A model generated the notes under the pieces. It ran no database searches. It was given only the letters and a program-made list of their open reading frames with translations, and had not been told where the DNA came from. The position numbers were made by a program, and so were the translations under genes. From assembly GCF_024713975.1 (NCBI RefSeq), contig NC_091103.1:8063501-8127500 (forward strand): a DNA stretch of 64,000 nt, read 5' to 3'. The stretch comes from Paralichthys olivaceus. Its lineage: Eukaryota; Chordata; Actinopteri; Pleuronectiformes; Paralichthyidae. Shown here piece by piece: positions 56,727-64,000 of this stretch (positions within the stretch are counted from its first letter, which is position 1; every line of letters begins with the position of its first letter).

Positions 56727-59700
56727 AAACACACACACACACACATACACACAAACCCACAAAGAACATTACACCAGTATCAACAAATAAAGGCTATTTC
56801 TCTATTTGTTCCTATACTGGCAAACAAAGACTTTTTAGATCTGATGATCACACTGCTATAACCAATCTGGCTGTACGCTAAGTTAACCCTAAAGAAATAC
56901 AGAAATAATTCAATAAATGTAGAAATAAATCAATTCACTCATTCAGAAATGTTCTTTCCATCGCAAACTGTATTATTAATTCATTTGTTTATGTAATTAT
57001 TTATTTATATAATTTTTCTTCATATTGTTTAACATGCATGTCATATCAGCACAGACTTCCTAATGTCTTTTTCTATTTAAGCATGTTCAAATCTGAACCA
57101 ACAGGACTGTTTCTTTAACGTTCATACCAACATGTTTTATTTGACTCCACCATAAAAACCAGTTGTGTTACTAGAGAGGCATCTTAACAATGCTCTTACA
57201 GAACTGTGTACAAGACTCTGAATGTTACTGGGTGTGCTGGTATGTACAGTAACTCCTGTCAAAACTCTCCTCCTCAGCTTTTTGTCTTCACTGACGGAGA
57301 TGTGTGCAACACCAAAGAAGTGATCAATCTGGTGAAGAAGAATTCAGATTTCCACAGGTGAAACCACAGAGTCCTGCTCACAGTGTGTCCCATGTTGTAG
57401 TGCTGTCTGTAAAACTGTTTACATCTGTATTGTAGGTGTTTCTCTTTTGGGATCGGAGAAGGGGCCAGCTCTGCTCTTATCAATGGGTTGGCCAAGGAAG
57501 GAGGAGGTCATGCTCAGTTCATCACAGGAACTGACAAGATGCAACCCAAAGTAAGATATGGCAAAGCTGTTGAGTTACAAACTGTTGAAACAACTCATTA
57601 CAAATCATGGCTTCAGTAAGTTAAAGCTCAAGCCGTTTTCAGACATGATCTCTGGTGGATGTCTGGAGAGTTGGGTACTGCCTCTCTCAGGAGTTTGCCT
57701 TTCACACATGAACAATGCAGCAGGAGATTCTCTGCTCAAGCACATTCAAAACAACACAGAAATCTCCAGTGTTCAGGTGATGGGTGGTGCAGCAGGCTGA
57801 GGCAGGACATGATGTATAAATCAGCACATCAACACTAATGTTGCTCCTTATCGCCAAAAGCTCTCTTGACATATTTGTCTGTATCTTTCATGGCTCCACT
57901 TTTTTATCCTGAAATATTTGTTTTCTTTAATTTTTGCATTTGTCGAGCATTAGAAACAACATCAACAGTCCCACTAGCTTGCAGTGAATCCTGCCGAGGA
58001 TCTTCTGCTGCCTGCAGACTTTTTCTAGGGGACTGGCCTGTGAAACTCCACAGATTGTCTGGAGGATCTCTGGAGTTCAGTGCATGTCTGAAAGCAGCTT
58101 CAGTTTCTGTTTACTTTTGGAAACTGTATTTTCCCCATCAGGTGATGCAGTCGCTGAGATACGCTCTGCAGCCAACTTTGGTAGACATCTCAGTCACATG
58201 GGATTTGCCTCCAGGAGTGTCTGTCACTGTTCTCTCACAACCAATCACAGCCCTTTACCAGGGTCGAAGGTCACTGATTTATGCCCAGATCACCGGACAG
58301 GTGGGTGCAGCACCATCCTATAATGAAATACCTCTCTGCTCTGCATATTATTATACATCATTAAATGTTCATCAGTAAGAATACCATGTATAACATTCAA
58401 TTCTTAATATTACTCAGAGTTCAGAGGCAGCAGAGGGCTGTGTGACAGTGAAGTACAGCCTGGCAGGTCATCCCTCTCAGAGCCAGCTCCGTTTCCCTCT
58501 CAAACCTGCAGAGGACGTTGGGTACAAATTTTGAGTCATTAAGATAGAATAAATTAACTTGAATAGCTGGAAAATGCACCAAGCTGTACGAAACAGGATG
58601 TTTTTGAATACAAGAAACACTGTTACATGTCGTTAACTCCACTTAGTGACAAAACAAAAGACTTGATGGTATTATTCATCTATAAATTTGAAATGTTTCA
58701 GCACAGTGAGTGACACATTTCTATTTCTATCAATAAAGATTCTTCTTTTTCGTTCCATAGGAATCAAAACTTACAATGGTAACTTTACATCTCTAAAATC
58801 TAGGGTTCATGTTCACCACTGACTTTTTGTGTAGCTCATTAATAAGAAAGTCAAAATGTAGCAGTAATGACATAAATGTTATGTATTTATACTGAAAAGT
58901 AATCTGATGTTTTTAGACCTCATAAGACGTTTTAGCTCCGTGTTCACTCTTCTGTCTGCAGACTAACAGTCCACAGGTTGGGTGCTCGGACTCTGATCCG
59001 CTCCCTAGAGACAGAGGAGAGTGAACACAGAGGACAGCAAGATGAAGGAGTGAAGGGGATGGTGGTGGAGCTCAGTGTCCAATCAGGAGTGAGCAGCTCC
59101 TTCACGGCCTTCATCGCTGTCAACAAAGGCAACAGCGAGCCGATTAAAGGACCTGTGGTGTGCAGATATGTTCCCATACCTAGTAAGGAGTTTTTTCAAA
59201 TAGCAAAGGAAAAACGGATACCAAGGGTTTGATGATTCAAGACGTTTTGACCAGTGTCTATGCTGTTGGTCCTGTGTGTGTTGCCATAATAACGCTATAC
59301 TTCTGTGGTGTTGCCTGTAGTGAGGGGGAGCCCATGTAGGTTAGACTTGAATCTAGCACATCCCCCTATTTTAAGTACACTTTAACTTATTGTGAGTTTT
59401 ATAAATGAGCTCAGAAACCAGTAGTTTACTCACTGTTTTTTATTCACTAATTCTCATGTTGTTCACTCAACCTCAAACTTCTTATTCCTTGAAGAATACA
59501 CGCATCCAATCGGAGGGAAATGTGAGTAATACACACAGACATTGTTTCTATTCAAACAGTAAATTGATGTAAAGATTGAAGAAAACAACACATTTTGTGA
59601 GGTTGGTTTTTGTCTTGACTGCTTTAATTTCTCTTAATCTTAATGCCCTTAGTGCTGGGTGGCGGTAACATGGATTGTCAGCAGTATGACGACTTACCTG

Positions 59701-61410
59701 AGGACCTCTGTAAGTACAAGGCTGAATTCAATTCAACTTTATTTGTATAGTACCAAATCACAACATACATTCTTTCAAGTCACTTTACATAGTAAGTTCG
59801 AGACCTTACATACGGGCAAACACTTGGCGACTGTGGAGAGAAAAAACTCCCTCATTAACAGGAAGAAACCTTGAGATCCAGACTCAAATTGAGCATCCAC
59901 CTGTCTCAAGGAAGAGGCTGGAGGAAAAGAGCATAAATATTTATTTATATATAGCATATAATGATATATAGCACCCGTTAATACTAATGATAATGATGAT
60001 ACTGATGATGTTGAGTAGTGTCAGATCAGGAGTCAGAGATAAGGGCTAAAGGGTTGTTCAAAATGAGGCTGCTCTACTATTAACAAAGTCCTCATGAATG
60101 GGAGCTGCACATAAAACACATCTGTGTACTTAAAATGCAAAAGAACCATTTGTTTCTCATATATATTTTGTTCACCAGCTGAGAAATGTACATCTTGATT
60201 TGTCATTGTCCCGCATTAAAGAGCTATGTCATTGTGCTGGGTGACATCTTGCCTCACCATTAGAGTGATGGCCAGTGGATTTATTGTCACACCACTCTGC
60301 TCTCCCAGTAGCTTGTAAGAAGGGAGCAAGTTCTCAAGCAAAGTCTGGCGGCTTTTTTCCTGGTATCAAGAAGAATTTCCAAGCTGTGGGGAAACCAAAA
60401 AAATCTTCGCTGGGAATGAGAGCTGCCCCCCATCAGGCTCCAAGACAGGATGGGATGTCCAGCTCCATGTATGATTCAACTTGTAAGTAGACCAAACCTG
60501 CCAAACCTCCATTAATGATGTATTTTGTTCTTATTTACTCTGCCTTCATCAGACTGGTATCCCTGTAGTAGCCTCTAGTGAGTAGACTAATGCATTTTGT
60601 AGTCTTTTGTAGGCATTTTTGATCAGGCAGAAACAAGTGAATCATTACCTACAGCAAGGGGGTTATGTTTTGGTCTGTCTTCTCCTGGAACATTAAGAGA
60701 TGTTTTTCAACACTAATTCATGGATCTTGATGGAGATATGAAAGCCTCAATGATTAAGTGATGTAGCTATGGGATAAATGGATAGATGTTCGTATTCTTT
60801 TTTTCTTCAGACTCAAGTCTTGGAGAAAATGACTGCACCCTATCCATACAGCCACCCAGAGACCCTTTGCTGCAGCTGGTGTCCCTGCAGAAGGCATCTG
60901 GCTGCTGGTTGCTTGATCCGGATCTGGCTGCTGTACTGGGAAAGACCAGCGAGGAGGTGGAGAACACAAAGCCTCCATTGGTGTGTTATTATCAAAAATT
61001 ATGACACAAATGAATAAGGGGTTCTTGTTTTAAAATTATGCAGTGATATCATATAAAGTTGTTCATTTGAAAGTGATTATTTTTAAAATATATATTTGCT
61101 GAATTAGGTGAACCAGGCAGTGTGGGCCACCATTCTGGCTCTGATCTGGCTTCATGGCTTCAAGATGGATGCAAAGGAAGAGTGGGAGCTTCTGGCTATG
61201 AAGGCTGTGTCCTGGCTTCGTGCTCAGAACGGTAATGATCATAATATTAAGAGCTAATCTGTTGTTTTTAACAATGCATGCCAGGTAACATTAGCTCCTG
61301 ATGATTTGTATTGTGTTTTTCTTTGTTTTTTTCCAGCACCATCAAAGTGTGTGGAAGCTGGAAACACACTGTTGGGTTGCAATGTGCAGAAAGATGCCCT
61401 GGGGCTCTAA
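53700..61410 (+). CDS. vwa5a: von Willebrand factor A domain-containing protein 5A
   Basis: Exons: 53700-53739, 54369-54571, 54676-54898, 55614-55780, 55885-55999, 56089-56264, 56350-56438, 56539-56683, 57278-57357, 57436-57550, 58142-58300, 58418-58521, 58962-59182, 59495-59521, 59653-59709, 60312-60482, 60811-60980, 61108-61231, 61337-61410; 819 aa (human VWA5A 786). The VIT domain covers about 1-135 (PLKSIEVELEVRDHVATVVS, PLEAVFVFPLPGDAAVCHF). The VWA domain runs from about 278 to 450, with an intact metal site DRSGS starting at Asp285 and FVFTDGDV later. The C-terminus ends with VWATILALIWLHGF and the region after it, as in VWA5A/PARP4-like proteins. VWA5A (BCSC-1/LOH11CR2A) has been described as a candidate tumour suppressor; its biochemical role is unclear. 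No signal peptide, so it is cytosolic. Confidence 0.94.
54992..55200 (+). repeat. Interspersed repeat family D (vwa5a intron 3)
   Basis: 'aaatggactgtatttatata' then 'gcacttttcgagtcttatca' and 'cattcacccattcatacact'. It ends near 'cagccacagccgccac'. This is a widespread fish repeat; a second copy is at 10750-10865. Confidence 0.75.
56689..56745. repeat. CA microsatellite, two blocks
   Basis: CA runs at 56689-56720 and about 56729-56745, beginning 6 bases after a vwa5a donor. Confidence 0.9.
57630..58100. mobile_element. TIR element family B, best copy (vwa5a intron 10)
   Basis: The left end AAGCCGTTTTCAGACATG and the reverse complement of the right end, AAGCTGCTTTCAGACATG, match at 16 of 18 bases. 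The 471-bp unit shares 'cagactttttctaggggact' with the copy at 61740-62110. No coding frame. It ends 41 bases before a vwa5a exon, so part of it lies next to the acceptor. Confidence 0.7.
59729..60050 (+). repeat. Interspersed repeat family I (vwa5a intron 15)
   Basis: 'ttcaattcaactttatttgt' then 'agtaccaaatcacaacatac', 'gagagaaaaaactccctcat' and 'aacaggaagaaaccttgaga' are typical of an abundant fish repeat. It runs into an AT-rich stretch. Non-coding. Confidence 0.7.
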
Positions 61411-61490
61411 GGATTTAATTCAACTGCAGTTTAACTCTTTTGTATTGCTGCGCATTTTACAGCATTTATTTTGTCTAACTTCAACCCAAC

Positions 61491-61496
61491 AATAAA
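61491..61496 (+). terminator. Polyadenylation signal of vwa5a
   Basis: AATAAA, 81 bases after the vwa5a stop, followed by GTCTTGTTCT, a U-rich downstream element. Confidence 0.8.
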
Positions 61497-61549
61497 GTCT
61501 TGTTCTATCACGTTTTTCGTTTTCATTTGATGTTACCCCTGCAATGGAG

Positions 61550-61735
61550 GTTATGTTTTCACCCGTCTGTTTGTTGTTTTGTAAGCAAGATTATGCAAAA
61601 ACTAATGGAAATAGTATCAAGATACTTGGTGGAAGTGTAATGTATGGGTCATGGAAGAACCTTTCCCTTTTAGTGTGGATCTAGGACTTTTTTTCACTTT
61701 CTTTAACGGTACTTTTTTTTTTTTACATTTACCCA
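61550..61735 (+). repeat. Interspersed repeat family C, copy downstream of vwa5a
   Basis: 'gaggttatgttttcaccc', 'ctgtttgttgttttgtaagc' and 'gattatgcaaaaactaatgg' in family order. A family B element follows directly. Confidence 0.65.
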
Positions 61736-61739
61736 GATT

Positions 61740-62110
61740 TTGCAGGGAATCATTTATTTTGTCTGCAGAATTGGGTCCGGACTTTCTCCAGATTTCGCAA
61801 GATCACTTGTTTTTGTTTATTGCACATCGACACTTGTGTCAGCTCTTCTCACCAAAAGCTCACTTAATATTTTTGAAGGTGTCTTCTACTTGTACGGCAC
61901 CGCTTTTTCATTATCGTGCCCACTCGATCCTGATGAATCCTGCGGAGGATCCCCTGCTGTGATCTCTCATCTGGTCCCCCGGACTTTCTGCAGACTTTTT
62001 AGGGGACTGACCAGAGAAAATTCTTTGAAAGTCTGGAGGCTCTCACTAAGACATATGTTCACACATACAGCCCCTGCGGAGAAAGTCCCGAGGATCTCCA
62101 GAGCTCAGCA
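61740..62110. mobile_element. TIR element family B, copy 3
   Basis: It shares 'gcagactttttaggggact' and 'aatcctgcggaggatc' with the 57630-58100 copy. The ends are worn and the boundaries approximate. Non-coding. Confidence 0.5.
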
Positions 62111-63250
62111 TAACAGCGAAGAGCAGCACATTCAGAGAGTGTGTTCATTCCTGTCCTCCACCACTAGGCAGTGATGGCGTGCATGTGTGACAGGTGAGAT
62201 ATAGAAAGTGAAAGTGCTGCCATGTCACGGACTGTCCTTATGTAGTCTGTGCTTCTGCTCTGATAACACGCGCAGCCACACCTTTCTGAACAGAGCCCCA
62301 ATATCAACTTCAAGCTCTGCAGTCATAACCTCGAACGCACCAGCAGGCGTGACTGGCACTTTTCTCTCGCTGCTTTCGAGACAAGACTTTTCCTCGTTTC
62401 ACACGTTTGTCTGCACATCCAACACTGAGCAGGTAAACTGCTGCTTCTTCTCCGGATTTATACATTTGTAGATTTAGATTTACGCGTGTAGTACAGAATG
62501 ACGCAGATACATGACAATAACGCAATTTACGGAGTTGTAGACGTCACACTGGAGCTGGAGACGAATGTCAGTGGTAAAATATATCGCTGCAATGTGGCGT
62601 TTACAAAAACCCGATGCCTTTTCCCACTTCTTTTACGATCCGGAACTTCCCATCAGACTGGTGATGCATTCAAGTGTCTCTGTGACTGCTCCACCTAACG
62701 TCACGAAACTGGACATGGCGACTGTGACACGATGGACGAAGTGTAACTGATTGTGAATTCAGTTTTATTTGTTGAATTGCGCAGCAAAGTTAATTGTAGC
62801 TGAGTAGACTATTAAAAAAGATCCCACTGTCCTTCCTTTTTAACATGGAGGAGCTCCTATGTTGCCAAACCCACCAAACTCCATTAAAAAAAGTTGCAAT
62901 TCAATCATTATAAATACAATTAATTCAAAGTCTAACTCGAAGTAATGAGGATTTATTTCGACGAAACTGTAATGGATTATTGCTGAAACTGTGGAAAGAC
63001 GACCAAGGATGGTTTGAGTAAGTTTTATTCAATTTCTGTCGACTTAATACTAATTGTGTTTTACGATGATTAAATTACTGTTTCTTTAAATGAGTTTTTT
63101 AAACTTTGGCTAGTGTCAGAAAACTGAGTGAGTCGCTAGATGCACAAGACAAACGTGGTGTTTAACTTGCCCAGCAGCTGCCTGTTCACTCTACACATGC
63201 CACAAAATCAATCAACTGTTTTGTGTGATAATGTTATTTAATGTAATCTT
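62111..63250. other. Unassigned sequence downstream of vwa5a
   Basis: No gene can be supported. A donor-like 'gagcag|gtaaac' at about 62431 could end a non-coding exon of a gene beyond the window. At 62971 an ATG followed by GATTATTGC resembles the first codons of vwa5a but meets an early stop. Confidence 0.45.
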
Positions 63251-63460
63251 TTTAAAAGTTCAGTGTGTTAAATTTAGTGACATCTAGTGGTGAAGTTGCA
63301 CGTTGCAGGTGAATAGCCGTCACCTCGCCCTCCCTTTCCAAACATGACAGAGAACCTGTGGCAGCCTTCAGTTGTCATAAAACTCAAGAGGTGTTTAGTT
63401 TGTTTAAAAAGCATGGCGGCCTCCATGGAGAGGACCTGCTGCCTGATGGAAATATGGCCC
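63250..63460. repeat. Interspersed repeat family J (truncated)
   Basis: 'gttcagtgtgttaaatttag', 'tgacatctagtggtgaagtt' and 'aaagcatggcggcctccatg' are phrases I recognise from a common fish short element whose end reads GTTCAGTGTG. Only one end is present here. Confidence 0.6.
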
Positions 63461-63479
63461 AAGAATTGCAATGTGCCTC

Positions 63480-63960
63480 AACCGGTTGGGTAAGAGGACA
63501 AATATAGGGGAGAGAGGAGAGGTGGGTGGAGAGGGAGGAGGGGGAGGGGGGAAGACACAAGACAGGCAGAGACAAGCTGCAGTTGTGTAACAGTCATATA
63601 ACTGGTTGTTATAATGAAACTCATAATAGAGATGCTTATAGATGTAACAATGGTATTAGTATAAGCATCAGTTATTATTATGTTTTTTATAATCATGATA
63701 ATAACATAGCGTCAGATGTGGACCCTTTAGCTCTGGAGTCAGAGAGACCTGCAGAGTCAGAGAGATAGGGTAACACAAACTTTGGAAGTTAAACACATGA
63801 AGTAATGTGATAAAAACACACAGGGCCCAGAGTAGAGACGTGCTCAGTACATGATGGGAGTTCCCCCAGCAGTATAGTAGCAGTATAACTAAGGGATGGC
63901 TCAATCAGCTTTAAATAGTAGCTTCTAATGTGAACTTGTCAAATGTTTAATTTTGTCAAA
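63480..63960. repeat. Degenerate interspersed repeat at window end
   Basis: 'gttcccccagcagtatag' and 'agcagtataactaagggatg' are typical of a long fish repeat that often begins like the 59729-60050 copy. It may continue past 64000. A GA-rich stretch lies at 63500-63550. Confidence 0.45.
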
Positions 63961-64000
63961 TACAAACTGCATGTCCAATGTCTCATAGTGGTTATAACCA

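Noticed and set aside
62498-62750. Two overlapping short frames with 'GVVDVTLELE', vaguely like the start of a VIT domain
   Set aside because: The likeness is limited to a few residues and no splice or further domain supports it.

Overview
The window is vertebrate nuclear DNA and reads as a teleost fish. The genes have many short exons with GT-AG introns, their proteins match vertebrate families along their full length, and the introns and spacers carry AT-rich filler, CA/TA/CT microsatellites and interspersed repeats of the kind common in ray-finned fish. No operon, CRISPR, viral or other prokaryote-like content was seen. The species cannot be named from this sequence.

Layout. 1-4.66 kb (+): last 13 coding exons of a DEAH-box helicase, dhx40. 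5.2-20.1 kb (+): akt2, with a CpG-rich promoter and 5' exon, 13 coding exons and a 3.7-kb 3'UTR. 20.4-25.75 kb (+): ccnp (cyclin P, formerly CNTD2), the gene that also sits beside AKT2 in human. 26.3-34.05 kb (+): cipc, the CLOCK-interacting repressor, with a CpG-rich first exon, a long first intron and three coding exons. 35.3-41.6 kb (-): a 14-exon SLC6 transporter of the GAT2/BGT1/TauT/CreaT branch. 42.25-about 50.8 kb (-): vwa7, 16 coding exons. 53.4-61.5 kb (+): vwa5a, 19 coding exons. 61.5-64 kb: repeats and unassigned sequence.

Exon models were built by hand from frame, GT/AG signals and family similarity. Every complete model closes in phase: Akt2 482 aa, Ccnp 401 aa, Cipc 457 aa, Slc6 617 aa, Vwa7 1000 aa, Vwa5a 819 aa. 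The dhx40 piece encodes 515 aa. Single-base errors at some exon edges are possible.

The genes do not form one pathway. Akt2 and cyclin P are a conserved neighbour pair; Akt2 is a growth-signalling kinase. Cipc is a circadian repressor. The transporter, Vwa7 and Vwa5a are a membrane carrier, a secreted or surface VWA protein and a VIT/VWA protein. cipc and the transporter converge; vwa7 and vwa5a diverge from a shared spacer of about 2.6 kb.

No clearly new biological system was found. The best leads are the unusual substrate-pocket residue and weak GC splice donor in the SLC6 gene, three CACGTG E-boxes around the first exon of cipc, a polybasic run after the Vwa7 VWA domain, and two families of short terminal-inverted-repeat elements present three times each.
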